DNA of 64,000 nucleotides from an uncultured Candidatus Poseidoniales archaeon (GCA_902601345.1 CACKMK010000001.1:111810-175809); one strand, 5' to 3'; shown: positions 19,876 to 31,153, counted from the stretch's first letter. Notes: generated from the letters alone by a model not told the origin. Translations and numbers: made by a program.

Positions 19876-20772
19876 ATGGAACTCCAAATTCGAAGCACCA
19901 GAGGGTTAACATTGGGGCTCAACCAGTCGAATATCTCATCCGTTTTCGAAAAGAATTCGGAATTGGTCAGCAAGAAGTTGGCCCAATACAAAGAACGTCG
20001 CGATGAGTTGAACGTTAAGGTAAGGGTTCAGCTGGATAAAAGGAACGAAATAAATCTGCAGGTAAAGCAATTAATCACCGAAGTTCAGAAGCAGAAGAGC
20101 TTGAGGAACGAGGCTAATAGCAAGGTTGCTGAATTGAGGAAAGTAAGACTAGAGAGAACAAATGAATTGAGGGATATTAGAGCAAAACTGAGAAGTTCGG
20201 TTGAGAAGAGCACTAGTCAGTCAGGAAAGAAGAGGGGCGGTCCAAGCTCTCGGAGTATTAGAGAACAGATGAACAAGCTTGAGTGGCGCCATCAAACTGG
20301 ACAAATTAGTCCGAGTAAAGAGAAGGATTTCTTTGCAAAGATGAAAAGGCTGCAGGCAGATTTCAAAAAGCTCAAGAAAGAAGAAGAGGATAGTAGTTCA
20401 AGCGTTTTGAGAGAGGTTAGACAGGCAGAAAAAAAGCAGCAGAAGGCTCATGATGCAGTCACTGATGCATCAGAGAAATCTGAAGAAGCCCATTCACTAA
20501 TGATGGAGTTATCAAATGAAGTTGATAGATTGAGGGGTATGGCAAATTCTGAACACTTGGGCCTAACTTCAACCAAGTCAAGTGCTGATGAATTGCATAA
20601 CAAGTATATCATTTCACTAAGGTGCATTCATTCTATGCAGGACATCCTGAAGCTATCTGGTTCCAAGAAGGACCACGAAGAAGAGAGAGTGGAGGTTTCC
20701 GACTTAATGTCCAGATTAATGAGCGGTGACACGCTTTCTGATGAGGACATGATGCTACTTCAGCGGAACTAA
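19876..20772 (+). CDS. Coiled-coil protein (COG1340-like)
   Basis: 298 aa; YKERRDELNVKVRVQLDKRNEINLQVKQL... and EWRHQTGQISPSKEKDFFAKMKRLQ. Confidence 0.75.
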   Translation: MELQIRSTRGLTLGLNQSNISSVFEKNSELVSKKLAQYKERRDELNVKVRVQLDKRNEINLQVKQLITEVQKQKSLRNEANSKVAELRKVRLERTNELRDIRAKLRSSVEKSTSQSGKKRGGPSSRSIREQMNKLEWRHQTGQISPSKEKDFFAKMKRLQADFKKLKKEEEDSSSSVLREVRQAEKKQQKAHDAVTDASEKSEEAHSLMMELSNEVDRLRGMANSEHLGLTSTKSSADELHNKYIISLRCIHSMQDILKLSGSKKDHEEERVEVSDLMSRLMSGDTLSDEDMMLLQRN

Positions 20773-21705
20773 GTCGTACAAACGGCCGTTTCTTCCATGC
20801 AGAATCTTGTCTGATTCGAGATTTATCAACCAGCCTGGGATGAATATTCTGTGGTGCTTGATCACTGCCATGTGTATATCCAAAACCCATTTTTCAAGTA
20901 GCATGCTCCTGACAGTACCGGAGATGCTCACCTCACCAGAGTCCCCCCTTCTCCTCTCCTCCACTATCTTGGAAATCTGGATTTTTAGCCTGTCTTCGCT
21001 TAGCCAATTCACATTCGGAGGCTCTATTGACCTGATATTCGGGGATTTTTGCATACTTTCTGATTCACCAATGATGCTGAGTCTCTGAGACCAAGGATCC
21101 TCCAGTATTGTCCACTGGCCGTTTTCACTACTTCCACTAGGACCATGCAAATTTCCCGATACTCTCCAAATTCGAGCCTCTAGCAACATTGGTGATGATG
21201 AAAATCCCTCAATTCCTCGGCTTGCAGTCCAAGAGTCTATGTCAATCTTCGAACTGAGTACTTGCAACTCTTCCTCAATGGAACGATTAGAGACGTCATT
21301 AGATTCTATGCCATCTGAGTCTTCCAGAACAGCCGAAGCGACAATATCTCCCGAAAGAACCGCGCTTCCGATCCACTGGGAAATCTGATTTGGCGGAACT
21401 ATCTGAAATTTGGTTCCGTCAATGGGATCGCAATCAGAATGAGTCGGTCGCTCACTAAGTATCAGGTGGAAACCATCTGGGGAATCCATCTCGAATCTGT
21501 CTAGCTCGCTTCTAGTAATTGGTAGAATTCCCGGAGGTGCATGCCAGATGAAGGTTCTTCCTGAATGAATGCCGAAGTCTGGTACTGCTGTGGCTATGCC
21601 GATTGGTTCGAATGGGGATCCAGGTATCCCTATATTGAATGAGTCAAATTCTACTGACCTGATGCTAAGTAGTGCTCGCAATATACCCTCCATGGCCCTA
21701 GGCAT
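20755..21705 (-). CDS. Hypothetical protein
   Basis: 316 aa continuous ORF filling the gap between convergent coiled-coil gene and the RNAP operon; no recognised family. Confidence 0.65.
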   Translation of the reverse strand: MPRAMEGILRALLSIRSVEFDSFNIGIPGSPFEPIGIATAVPDFGIHSGRTFIWHAPPGILPITRSELDRFEMDSPDGFHLILSERPTHSDCDPIDGTKFQIVPPNQISQWIGSAVLSGDIVASAVLEDSDGIESNDVSNRSIEEELQVLSSKIDIDSWTASRGIEGFSSSPMLLEARIWRVSGNLHGPSGSSENGQWTILEDPWSQRLSIIGESESMQKSPNIRSIEPPNVNWLSEDRLKIQISKIVEERRRGDSGEVSISGTVRSMLLEKWVLDIHMAVIKHHRIFIPGWLINLESDKILHGRNGRLYDLVPLK

Positions 21706-21762
21706 ATGGTTACATCTTTCAATGGAACGCCATTCTTCATGGCTTAGACCCCGATTTCTAAC

Positions 21763-22065
21763 TCAGACGTTTGGGGCTAGCTGCAATAGATCGCTCTGTC
21801 CCGGATCAATTACGCACAGAGAGCTGACAGGGAATGGCTTTCCGCATGCAGCTCCAAGCTGCCGATTTACCATGGTAACCTGGTGAATTGGTACTGATGG
21901 ATGCGAGTTCCTCAAATCATCAATAAACGACTCGGGGCAATTTGAGGCAACTAGGACTAACTTTGCACCTCCCTTGGTGCAGTTTGATACTGTCTGTCTT
22001 TGTCCGAAGACTAGTTCACCTGAGTTAATTCCTTGCTTGAGCTGCCTTGCTATGTCCATTTTCAA
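21763..22065 (-). CDS. rpl30e: Ribosomal protein L30e (eL30)
   Basis: 100 aa; GELVFGQRQTVSNCTKGGAKLVLVASNCP; position directly after rpoA2 as in many archaea. Confidence 0.92.
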   Translation of the reverse strand: MKMDIARQLKQGINSGELVFGQRQTVSNCTKGGAKLVLVASNCPESFIDDLRNSHPSVPIHQVTMVNRQLGAACGKPFPVSSLCVIDPGQSDLLQLAPNV

Positions 22066-22068
22066 GCC

Positions 22069-23649
22069 TCAGTTGTTTTCTTCGGGGATGTAGAATAGTT
22101 CAACGCTACCCGTTCCTAGCGCTACCGGTTGGCCCACGATAATGTTCTCAGTTACTCCGGATAGGTTGTCCCTTTCGCCGATTACTCCGGCCTTTAGCAG
22201 ATGTGTAACTGTGACCTCGAAAGCCGAACGAGCGAGGATGGAGTGCTTTGTCCCGCTTACACCGTGACGGCCAATTGCCCTAACCTCTCCACCAGTAGTC
22301 ATAACATCTGAGACCATAATCAGATGCCTCACGTCGACATCGAGACCTGCGCCCTCTAGAGTGTCCCACATTTCGTTAATTATGGCCTGTCTGGCGGCCT
22401 CTATACCAAGGTAGTCATGTATCTCATTGATGTTGTTCGTGTACGTTCTTGATCGGTCGACCCCGTCGAACTCACTGACCTTTGATAGGTTTGAGCCGAT
22501 TGTCGAGATGTAATATTCACCTGTTTCGGACATTGGGCCCTGTACCGTGGCTCTGCTAATTCCGGGGAGGCCTTTCAATCGCAGTTTCTTGATCTTGTCC
22601 TCGAGTTGAAGAAGAGCGGTGTAGGTAGGGGGATCGGATGCAAGGGATGCGAGATCTTCTTCCTTTGACACGCCTGGAATGATCCTTAGAGACTTTGGGC
22701 GGTCATCGTCATCAGCCTGCACGTACAGCCTTAGAGCTCTTGAGAGCTTATCTCTGACCTCCGCACCGGTCATTTTCTTCAGCTTCATGTTTTTGTTATT
22801 CAGTTGGAGTAATATGTTCCTCTGAGCTACATCGACGTCAATAGTTGCAATATCTATAGCTGTGGTTGTCTCTATGGATGCCGCTAAGTCTCGCACCAGC
22901 TTTTCATTAGTCCTCAGTGGCTTCCCCTTGGAGTTCTTTTCGTCCATGTAAATTATCATGGTCGGAGTTTGGGGTACCTTCCTAGCGTCGACAATCTCGA
23001 TTATCCTAGGTAGACCCTGGGTAACATTCACTGTAGCCACACCTGCATAGTGAAATGTACGCATCGTCATCTGAGTACCGGGTTCACCAATAGACTGGGC
23101 CGTGGTAATTCCCACTGCCTCATGTGGAACGGCCTTAGCGTCGTTATAGAAATTACTTGCCGAGTTGATTATTTTCTTTGCCTTAGCGGGTGTGACCTTC
23201 TTCTCCCCCCTGCTGTGCAACCCTTGGACAAGTTGGTCTATCATCCTTGGAGTTAGGTTTGAGTCGCTTTCCTCAGCGGCTTTGTTCAGCTGGATGAACA
23301 TCTCGTCATCACTATCGACATCACGGAAGAGTTGCTTCATCTTGGTTTCATAGTCATAGTCCTGCAAGGGGAGCGACCTCTTCGTCCTCCGTGCTCTGGA
23401 CACTGTTCTTCTACGGACAATGGTCTTCTCTGTACTAGCAGCAGAAGCCCTGCTGGATTTTACTGAGCTGGCCATGACATCGTGGATTCTCTGAGAAGTT
23501 CCAGAATCGATTCCACATATCTGAGCGATTTGGCCCGGAGAGAGCCCCTTAACATCGTCCCATTTGCGGTCATCCGCTAACTTGTGAGCGTACTCTTCTT
23601 CGATTCCCAGATCCATCAACTTCTTCTTAGTCGCACTCTTAACTACCAT
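22069..23649 (-). CDS. rpoA2: DNA-directed RNA polymerase subunit A'' with N-terminal extension
   Basis: 526 aa; [26 protein letters not shown]; ~90-aa N-terminal extension. Confidence 0.97.
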   Translation of the reverse strand: MVVKSATKKKLMDLGIEEEYAHKLADDRKWDDVKGLSPGQIAQICGIDSGTSQRIHDVMASSVKSSRASAASTEKTIVRRRTVSRARRTKRSLPLQDYDYETKMKQLFRDVDSDDEMFIQLNKAAEESDSNLTPRMIDQLVQGLHSRGEKKVTPAKAKKIINSASNFYNDAKAVPHEAVGITTAQSIGEPGTQMTMRTFHYAGVATVNVTQGLPRIIEIVDARKVPQTPTMIIYMDEKNSKGKPLRTNEKLVRDLAASIETTTAIDIATIDVDVAQRNILLQLNNKNMKLKKMTGAEVRDKLSRALRLYVQADDDDRPKSLRIIPGVSKEEDLASLASDPPTYTALLQLEDKIKKLRLKGLPGISRATVQGPMSETGEYYISTIGSNLSKVSEFDGVDRSRTYTNNINEIHDYLGIEAARQAIINEMWDTLEGAGLDVDVRHLIMVSDVMTTGGEVRAIGRHGVSGTKHSILARSAFEVTVTHLLKAGVIGERDNLSGVTENIIVGQPVALGTGSVELFYIPEENN

Positions 23650-26600
23650 CAGTTAGCACCCCCAAGGGCATCGTTAAGCACCTGATCTACATCGAATGGG
23701 CTTCCCTTTCTGCTTCTGGCAGGATCGGTCCCATCCTCCCCGTACTCGAATTGGATAATGCGGTTTGCAGTATTTCTTACCGAGGCCTTCGTGTCATTAG
23801 AAACCTTGAGATCGTCCATGGCGTTAATTAGCCTTCTCTGCATGTAACCTGACTTACTAGTTCTGACAGCGGTGTCGACCAGTGATTCCCTACCAGAAAC
23901 TGAAAGCATGAAGAATTCGGTTGGTTCGAGGCCTCGCTTGAAAGATGAAGAAACGAAACCCTTCTCCTTTGATCCCTTGACCTTCCTAGGGAAGTGGGAA
24001 AGGACTCTGTCTTGATAGCCTCGCTCAAGTCGCTTGCCTCGTACTTTCGGCTGGCCAATGGATCCCGCCATCATCGCTAGATTGTCCATTGAACCCCTCG
24101 CTCCTGAGGTTGCCATAAGAACGGCTGAATTGTCTTCGCCAAGTTGTGCCTTCGCGACGTTTCCAGTTTCAGCCTTTGCGGCGTCTAGGATTGTCAGTAT
24201 GTTCTCCTCGAGAGTTTCGTGTGGAGTTCTTCCTGGCCTAGCCTCGTACTTCCTTCCGTCCTTTCCGAACTTTTCTAGTTCGGAATCAACACTAGCACTG
24301 GCCTCAGAGTTGATTCTTACGATCTCTTCCTTAGCCTCGGGAGGCAGGTCTTCGTCATCTATTCCAGTGGTGAATCCCATTGCTGTACAGATGGCGATTG
24401 TCATCTTTGTCATCTTATTGATGAAATCTGCCCCCCTGTCTGTTCCATGTGTCTGGACGACTGCGTCCAGAAGACGTCCATCCTCCGCTCCGATTCCTCT
24501 CTTGTCGATAGAACCGGAAACGTCTCCTTGAGATACCTTGACTTCTTCACCTGCACGATTCTTGAAGTTCAGAGTGAAGCCTCCCTTCACAAGAAGGCTG
24601 AAGACTTCGTTTCCTAACAGTCCGACCTGTCCGTTTCTCTCCACTGGTGGAGGAATGTCGCCCTCCCATCCAATAGAGCTGAGAACATCCATTGCAACTG
24701 GCATTGGAAGGAAGGCCTCTCCATGCGTCAAAAGGTAAGCACCCGTTATGTGATCGTGTATCCCACCAATGACGCTACCTCCATATCTTGGCGATATGAT
24801 GTGTTCCTGGACCCTCATTAGGATTCTTGCCTCGGCCCTGGCTTCCTCACTTTGAATAACGTGTAGGTTCATCTCGTCACCATCAAAATCTGCATTGTAG
24901 GGTGTGCAGTCAGCAAGGTTGAATCTGAATGTCTTGCCATCCATGACTCTTATTTCGTGAACTAGCATTGACATCCTATGGAGTGATGGTTGCCGATTGA
25001 AAATGGTTACATCTCCGTCAATAAGGTGCCTTTCGACAACAACGCCTGGCCTTGGATTGCCATCTCTATCGTACGTGCTTAATCGATCCTCCACATCTGT
25101 GGGGTAGAGGTTACCGTGTTCATCCTCGATATCTGGGCTTCCACAGTGCGGGCATTTCACCTCGAGGTGATCGGGAAGGTACTCGTCCGGATTTTCCACT
25201 TCCCACTTCCAGCGATGATGTATTGCCGCATCTGGGTCGTCTTCAGCTAGGGGGCTTCCATCTTCCCCCTCCCCTCTAAGGTTTGACAGAGTCCTATCCA
25301 AATCCACACTCCACTCAGGAAGGAGCTCGTCAGTCATTGGGTCCCTCCGCATTTGCTCCTTCAAAACAAGGCCTGGGAGGAAGTTAGGAGCTGGGAGGAC
25401 CTCATTCAAATCAGGCCTGTAACCCGGGTACGGCTCCTCTTCACTACCACAATGACAATCTGGATTCAAGCACCTAAATCCTGCCCAGATGTACTTCGTT
25501 CTGTCGGTAATCCTAACCCTGAACCTATCACCCCTGATGATGTAGTTTACACCAGGATGGACATCTGGGCCTCTCAGGATCATCTGTCTGAGTTGTTCCC
25601 TGTTTCTACTTGTGGCCCTGATAGGCACTGTCAGCTCCTTGGCCGTCTTAACTGGGACTCCCACTTCGTTGATCCCGAGGTTCGGATCTGGGCTGATTAC
25701 TGTTCTAGCACAGAAGTTAACTCTCTTTCCAGACAGATTACTCCTGAATCGGCCCTCCTTTCCCTTTAGCCTCTGAGATAGGGTCTTTAGTGGCCTTCCG
25801 GATCTGTGTCGGGCGGGAGGGATGCCACTGGTCTGATTATCAAAATACGTCGTGCAATGATACTGCAGCAGTTCCCAGAGATCTTCGACTATCAGTTGTG
25901 GGGCTCCTGAATCACGATTTTCTCTGAGTCGCTGGTTTATCCTTAGAACGTCTACTAGCTTGTGGGTGAGGTCATCCTCGGATCTATCTCCACTTTCAAG
26001 AGTGATAGATGGCCTAACAGTAATTGGAGGAACTGGTAGTACCTTCATGATTGTCCATTCTGGTCTACTAACGTCTCTCTCCATTCCGAGGAAAATTAAG
26101 TGCTCATCGGGTATCTTTTCAAGCCACTCGCGGATATCACGAGCATTCAGTTTGTGCTCTCCCTTATCCGCCTTCTTTTCTTTGAAGGTTGTAGGCTTAT
26201 CTAGAATTATCTTGCCCTGTTCCGCGCCGCAATGCATGCATATTGCACGCTTAGGGCCGGCGCAAATATTCTCGATATCCTTAATGATTTTCTTAAATTC
26301 CCTCCCGCCAACTCCGTGCTTTAGGATGATGTCGTTCACTCTGTCTCTGTAGTAGTCCTGCTCGGACTTCTCTGGGTCAGTAGGATGCGTTTGCGGAGCA
26401 TCGTGTAGCAAGGCCTTACTGCACGAGTTGCAGGTTGTTTTCAAGCACGTCTTAATTAGACCGGTGAATCCAATGTGCATCACGGGAAGCTCTAGGGCTA
26501 TATGACCGAAGTGACTGGGGCATTCTTCGTGCTTGTTTCCACAGGTTTCACACCTGATACCTGGATCGATTACCCCCATCTTTGGGTCCATCAGGCCTTG

Positions 26601-26744
26601 TTTGAATGCATGGCCATCATCCTTGTAGGTGTCTGCTGTCTTTACTTCGACAGATGACATCTTCCTTATCTCATTTGGATCCATCAGTGTGAATCTAATC
26701 GAGTCTATTCTCTTGGGTATCTTTGCTGCATCTCGGGCGCTCAT
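23649..26744 (-). CDS. rpoA1: DNA-directed RNA polymerase subunit A'
   Basis: 1031 aa; catalytic [13 protein letters not shown] motif and N-terminal zinc motifs. Confidence 0.98.
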   Translation of the reverse strand: MSARDAAKIPKRIDSIRFTLMDPNEIRKMSSVEVKTADTYKDDGHAFKQGLMDPKMGVIDPGIRCETCGNKHEECPSHFGHIALELPVMHIGFTGLIKTCLKTTCNSCSKALLHDAPQTHPTDPEKSEQDYYRDRVNDIILKHGVGGREFKKIIKDIENICAGPKRAICMHCGAEQGKIILDKPTTFKEKKADKGEHKLNARDIREWLEKIPDEHLIFLGMERDVSRPEWTIMKVLPVPPITVRPSITLESGDRSEDDLTHKLVDVLRINQRLRENRDSGAPQLIVEDLWELLQYHCTTYFDNQTSGIPPARHRSGRPLKTLSQRLKGKEGRFRSNLSGKRVNFCARTVISPDPNLGINEVGVPVKTAKELTVPIRATSRNREQLRQMILRGPDVHPGVNYIIRGDRFRVRITDRTKYIWAGFRCLNPDCHCGSEEEPYPGYRPDLNEVLPAPNFLPGLVLKEQMRRDPMTDELLPEWSVDLDRTLSNLRGEGEDGSPLAEDDPDAAIHHRWKWEVENPDEYLPDHLEVKCPHCGSPDIEDEHGNLYPTDVEDRLSTYDRDGNPRPGVVVERHLIDGDVTIFNRQPSLHRMSMLVHEIRVMDGKTFRFNLADCTPYNADFDGDEMNLHVIQSEEARAEARILMRVQEHIISPRYGGSVIGGIHDHITGAYLLTHGEAFLPMPVAMDVLSSIGWEGDIPPPVERNGQVGLLGNEVFSLLVKGGFTLNFKNRAGEEVKVSQGDVSGSIDKRGIGAEDGRLLDAVVQTHGTDRGADFINKMTKMTIAICTAMGFTTGIDDEDLPPEAKEEIVRINSEASASVDSELEKFGKDGRKYEARPGRTPHETLEENILTILDAAKAETGNVAKAQLGEDNSAVLMATSGARGSMDNLAMMAGSIGQPKVRGKRLERGYQDRVLSHFPRKVKGSKEKGFVSSSFKRGLEPTEFFMLSVSGRESLVDTAVRTSKSGYMQRRLINAMDDLKVSNDTKASVRNTANRIIQFEYGEDGTDPARSRKGSPFDVDQVLNDALGGAN

Positions 26745-29700
26745 CTTCTATCCTCCAGTTCTAGTCTCATTGCTACTCCAAGACTCTTCATTTCGTCCAG
26801 GAGTAGTTTGAATGCATAGGAGGTCTGGACGCTATGGACGTCTGACCTATCGCCGCAAACGGGACAGATCGTAGTCCTTCTCTTCCAATCGTAATATGCG
26901 ATATGGCCGCACCTGGGAGTGTTGCAGACCATTAGATTCCAGCCATCTGACTCGTCAAGAAGCCGGTCCTTGATTACCATTGATGCACCATGAGAAATTA
27001 GACAATCACGCTCCATCTCTCCGAATCTAAGACCACCTTGCCTTGCTCTACCTTCTGTTGGTTGCCTAGTTAGGATTTGCACCCTTCCTCTGCTTCTAGC
27101 GTGGAGTTTGCTGCTAACCAGATGGTGGAGTCTCTGGTAATAGATGACTCCTACGAAAGTATCGACAGGGAAGCTCTCTCCCGTCTCTCCGTTAATCATC
27201 GGCTCCCTGCCAGTGTGCCTCAGACCGTTTCTGAGTAGTCCCGATCTGAGTGACTCTTCCTTTTCCCCGGTGAATGCGGTTCCATCTATTCTTCTGCCTT
27301 CCATGGATCCAACCTTCCCTCCGATCATCTCTAACACGTGGGCCACAGTCATTCTCGAAGGTATAGCATGAGGATTGATGAGGAGATCGGGTATTACGCC
27401 GTCTTCTGTGAATGGCATGTCCTCCTCATTTACCAGTCTACCAATTATTCCCTTTTGTCCGTGTCTGCTGGCGAACTTGTCTCCAAGTTCGGGAACCTTG
27501 TTTGTCCTAAGGGTAATTCGAACTAGTCTGCCAGAGTCGAGGGACTCTGTAACGAAGATATTGTCCACCCAACCCTTTTCACCGTGACGAACTAACATAG
27601 AGGACTCCCTTCGTTCCTGCGCCTGCAGGAATGCCCCGTGTGATTCTTCCAGGAATCGGGGTGGACTAGTCTTACCTACAAGGATAGACCTGCCTCCTTC
27701 TTGGCTGGTCAGCTCAATCTCTGGAACTGGTAGTCCATCTCTTTCCAGGTGAGAGTAGGAATCCCACGACTTGAGCCCCTTGATTTCATCGAGGCCCGTA
27801 CCTGGAACCTCGATTCTCTCCTCTTGTCCGCCTGGGAACCTCTTGTTCTCTGCATTGTAAGTCCGGATGAACGCAGATCTTCCGAGGGCCCTCTCAACGG
27901 ACGCTTTGTTCATAATCACGGCGTCTTGCATGTTGTAACCGTGATGGCTGAGGATTGCAACAACAAAGTTCTGACCTCCGGGTCTTTCATCGAATTTGGT
28001 GGACTTCATAGCCCGTGTTCCCACGATTGATCTCTGAGGGTAGTGCATCACATGTGCACGAGTATCGGGTCTAAGTCTGAAATTCGCACTGGCCACTCCT
28101 AGGCTCTGCTTGACCATGGCCGTTCCACCCGTAACCCTTGGTGTTGAGTTGTGTTCAGGATACGGGACCAGAGAGGCGCAAACGCCCATAATGAGTTGGG
28201 GATCGATCTCTACGTGAGTGTAAACCAGAACTGTGTGATCCTTTTTCTCTTTCCTCTTGAGGGCGTCCATGTTTTCTTGATAGTAGTTTAGTGGGACCTT
28301 GAATTTCTCCTTCTTTGACTCCCCATTGGGCATAGTTACTTCTGCAGAAACCTCGGCATGGGATATTCCATGCTCGCCAAGGTTGGTCCACTCTACCTTT
28401 GCTGGATTAATGGGCCGTTTGTTCTTTGGAGAGACTGCTGGCAAATCGAAAGGTCTTGGAGCTATCAAGAGATCTTCTTCCTCTTCGGCATCTACCCATT
28501 CTACAACACCCCCAGATACAAGGTCTGAGAATGTTATCTCACCCGACTCTAATGCTTCCAAGTGCATCTTGGTAATTTGTAGGCTACCATGATCGATTAT
28601 GAGAAGTGGGCGTAGCATTCTACCCCTATCTGTGTTGATGAAAACGTCCCGATTCTCATGGTCATGCCTGATGCTAACCTCTGGTCTTATTCTGCCTGAT
28701 CTGCGTCTCCTCTTGAATTGGCTTACGAGCTTATGCGGTCTCTTGTGAAGGCCAAAGATATCTCCGTTTACATGTATCCTGGAGCCGTCTGCCCATCCTT
28801 CAGGATTATCGTCTACTCCAGCTTCCTTCAACAGTGCCTTGACGTCTTGTTCGGGAACTTCCTCTGAGACGTCTATCATTTGTGCTGCATTCTTTACAAG
28901 GCCACAATTTTGCCCCTCGGGAGTCTCATTGGGACATAGTCTGCCCCACTGTGTAGGGTGCAAATCTCTTGCCTCGAAATGGGGCTGGCTTCGAACGAGT
29001 GGGCTTGTGACCCTCCTCATGTGAGAGAGGGCAGACAAGTATGTCGTCCTATCTAGGAGCTGGCTTACTCCTGACCTCCCCCCGACCCAATTTCCTGTAG
29101 CAAGGGCATGCATAATCTTGGTTGTTAGGACGTCAGGACGAAGGCAAGAAGAAATTCTTAGTTCCCTCTTTCTATTGTGGTGTCTCTCCAACTGGTACTT
29201 CAAGTCCCGAGCCAGTTGTTGTAGGCTTACCCTAAAGAGATCCTCCACAAGATCGCCTGCTAGGCGAACACGCTTGTTTGCGTAGTGATCTTTGTCATTG
29301 GGATCCTTATCCATTATGGCCATCTCTAGAACTTGTCTGGCAATACGGCCTAGGAAAATTGCTTTCTTCTCTCTATTATCGAATTTCGATCCTAGGTGAG
29401 GTAGTAGTTCGTTATCAAGTAAGTTTTGAATTCTAGATTCTCTGTACTCCTTCTGCTGACCTGCTGCGAATTTCTTCTCCAGCCAAGCTAGGGCCTCCTC
29501 GGATGTGTCAACACCATACTCCTCATTGTCCCTAAGGTCGTTGAGATTAGCAACAGTGTACTTCATGGCCTCGGGAGGTCCTGCAATGGAGGCGAAGATA
29601 TCCATATCCTTGGCTACTCCAAGTGCTCTCATCAGGAGCACGAGAGGAATGGGCGTAGTTCCGGCACTAGGAATCTTAACCATTAGCATTCCATCTCTTC

Positions 29701-30433
29701 TCTTTTCGACGTTCAATGGTTTCCTTACGCCGTCTTTCTGGGAGAATATTTTTGCAACCTGGGTTTCATGGGCATACTTCTTGTTCTTCTCTACCGTTAC
29801 CCTGTTTGGAGCGAGATCCTCCATAGAAATCAGAACTCTCTCTGTCCCGTTGATAATGAAGTAACCTCCAGGATCAAGAGGATCTTCACCGTACTTTCGT
29901 AGAAGTTGTGTATACCTTTCCGAATCCTCAGTGGAGGTTTCAGGGGAAAGTCGTCGATTCTCATCTGCATGGTTTGGGTTCAGGTTGCACCTAGCTGATC
30001 TGACCATTATCGGTAAATTTCCTATGTGAACGCTGGTTTCTTCCTGGAATCCCATCTCGGATCCAGGCGACGGGGGCAAATCGTCACGAAAAATCTTGAA
30101 GTCCAGATAGACGGGTGAGAAGTAAGTAAGCTTTCTAAGTCTACATTCCATTGGAGTTGCATTGTGTTCTGCCCCGTTGGCTTCCTTTATTGTGGGCCTG
30201 CCCAGTCTGAGATTCTTCAGTCTGACAATAATTTCTTTGTCCAAAAGATCGAGTTTGACCAACCCTCCCTCTTCGTCTTCCACTGGTTCGTCACTACCAA
30301 TCCTAATGTTCCGCACAATGTTCTCCATCCTACTCTCCTTTCCATCTCCGATGGGGATGCAGTCGTTGTACGAAGCAAGTTGGTGGTTCACTAGGCTTCT
30401 ATGCTTGAAATAACTCTCAACAATCTCTCTCAA
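26741..30433 (-). CDS. rpoB: DNA-directed RNA polymerase subunit B (unsplit)
   Basis: 1230 aa; GYNMQDAVIMNKASVERALGRS, KFASRHGQKGIIG, RFGEMERDCLISHGAS. Confidence 0.98.
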   Translation of the reverse strand: MREIVESYFKHRSLVNHQLASYNDCIPIGDGKESRMENIVRNIRIGSDEPVEDEEGGLVKLDLLDKEIIVRLKNLRLGRPTIKEANGAEHNATPMECRLRKLTYFSPVYLDFKIFRDDLPPSPGSEMGFQEETSVHIGNLPIMVRSARCNLNPNHADENRRLSPETSTEDSERYTQLLRKYGEDPLDPGGYFIINGTERVLISMEDLAPNRVTVEKNKKYAHETQVAKIFSQKDGVRKPLNVEKRRDGMLMVKIPSAGTTPIPLVLLMRALGVAKDMDIFASIAGPPEAMKYTVANLNDLRDNEEYGVDTSEEALAWLEKKFAAGQQKEYRESRIQNLLDNELLPHLGSKFDNREKKAIFLGRIARQVLEMAIMDKDPNDKDHYANKRVRLAGDLVEDLFRVSLQQLARDLKYQLERHHNRKRELRISSCLRPDVLTTKIMHALATGNWVGGRSGVSQLLDRTTYLSALSHMRRVTSPLVRSQPHFEARDLHPTQWGRLCPNETPEGQNCGLVKNAAQMIDVSEEVPEQDVKALLKEAGVDDNPEGWADGSRIHVNGDIFGLHKRPHKLVSQFKRRRRSGRIRPEVSIRHDHENRDVFINTDRGRMLRPLLIIDHGSLQITKMHLEALESGEITFSDLVSGGVVEWVDAEEEEDLLIAPRPFDLPAVSPKNKRPINPAKVEWTNLGEHGISHAEVSAEVTMPNGESKKEKFKVPLNYYQENMDALKRKEKKDHTVLVYTHVEIDPQLIMGVCASLVPYPEHNSTPRVTGGTAMVKQSLGVASANFRLRPDTRAHVMHYPQRSIVGTRAMKSTKFDERPGGQNFVVAILSHHGYNMQDAVIMNKASVERALGRSAFIRTYNAENKRFPGGQEERIEVPGTGLDEIKGLKSWDSYSHLERDGLPVPEIELTSQEGGRSILVGKTSPPRFLEESHGAFLQAQERRESSMLVRHGEKGWVDNIFVTESLDSGRLVRITLRTNKVPELGDKFASRHGQKGIIGRLVNEEDMPFTEDGVIPDLLINPHAIPSRMTVAHVLEMIGGKVGSMEGRRIDGTAFTGEKEESLRSGLLRNGLRHTGREPMINGETGESFPVDTFVGVIYYQRLHHLVSSKLHARSRGRVQILTRQPTEGRARQGGLRFGEMERDCLISHGASMVIKDRLLDESDGWNLMVCNTPRCGHIAYYDWKRRTTICPVCGDRSDVHSVQTSYAFKLLLDEMKSLGVAMRLELEDRR

Positions 30434-30445
30434 TTAACTTCCTCC

Positions 30446-31033
30446 TTATGCGCTCTCCACTATTAGCCTGAATGCCACTGATTGTCCTGCGGACCTGCTG
30501 TATCGAACGACCTTGACAACTCTATTTGCTAGCCATCCCGCAGGAAGCTCATCGTTCTCAGATTCTTCGACCTCCTTGATAACCTGGATTGCAGGGTCGG
30601 TAATCAGGATCTTAGGCAGTAGTTCCTTTGCAAGCCTGTCCTTTCCGAAGGCATCATCTGTTTTGAGCCCCCATGGCTCAAGAATCCGTGCTTCATCATC
30701 GATTGGGACTAGTTCATGATGAGGAACGAGCACATGGTTAAGCACGTTGAATCTGTAGTCCCCAGTAGGGATGTCCTCGTCCAGAAGTGCTTTCCGGGAA
30801 ATAGTGATTCTGTTGCTCTTACTCCTCTTGCGAGAGCCGACGTGTTCACTAATCACGCTCATGATATGCTCAAGTTCAGAGACCCCATCCTCAAGGCCGA
30901 CCTTTTTCCCAACCTGCTCCCTGGACATTCTCTTTATTGTATCCAGATTTGCGTCGTCCGCCAACTTGTGGGCGTGATCCTCCGGGATCCCCAGCTCTAT
31001 CAATCTCTTTTTTGTTGAGCTCTTTACTGCCAT
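30446..31033 (-). CDS. rpoH: DNA-directed RNA polymerase subunit H with N-terminal extension
   Basis: 195 aa; FNVLNHVLVPHHELV ... LPKILITDPAIQVI ... VVKVVRYSRSAGQSVAFRLIV; first gene of RNAP operon. Confidence 0.93.
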   Translation of the reverse strand: MAVKSSTKKRLIELGIPEDHAHKLADDANLDTIKRMSREQVGKKVGLEDGVSELEHIMSVISEHVGSRKRSKSNRITISRKALLDEDIPTGDYRFNVLNHVLVPHHELVPIDDEARILEPWGLKTDDAFGKDRLAKELLPKILITDPAIQVIKEVEESENDELPAGWLANRVVKVVRYSRSAGQSVAFRLIVESA

Positions 31034-31079
31034 AACTCTTCCCCCGCCCAGAAAAACGAGGGCCTGAGAAGCCGTCAGG

Positions 31080-31153
31080 CGGGCCTGAGGGGATTCGAAC
31101 CCCCGGCCACCGGGTTAAAAGCCCGGCGCTCTACCTGACTAAGCTACAGGCCC
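31080..31153 (-). tRNA. tRNA-Lys(TTT)
   Basis: Reverse complement GGGCCTGTAGCTTAGTCAGGTAGAGCGCCGGGCTTTTAACCCGGTGGCCGGGGGTTCGAATCCCCTCAGGCCC folds as tRNA; anticodon TTT; CCA not encoded. Confidence 0.95.

Noticed and set aside
24034-24531. 165-aa antisense ORF in rpoA1 (and similar antisense ORFs in rpoB, hutH, hutU and the protease)
   Set aside because: Antisense to strongly conserved coding sequence; explained by codon-usage shadow.
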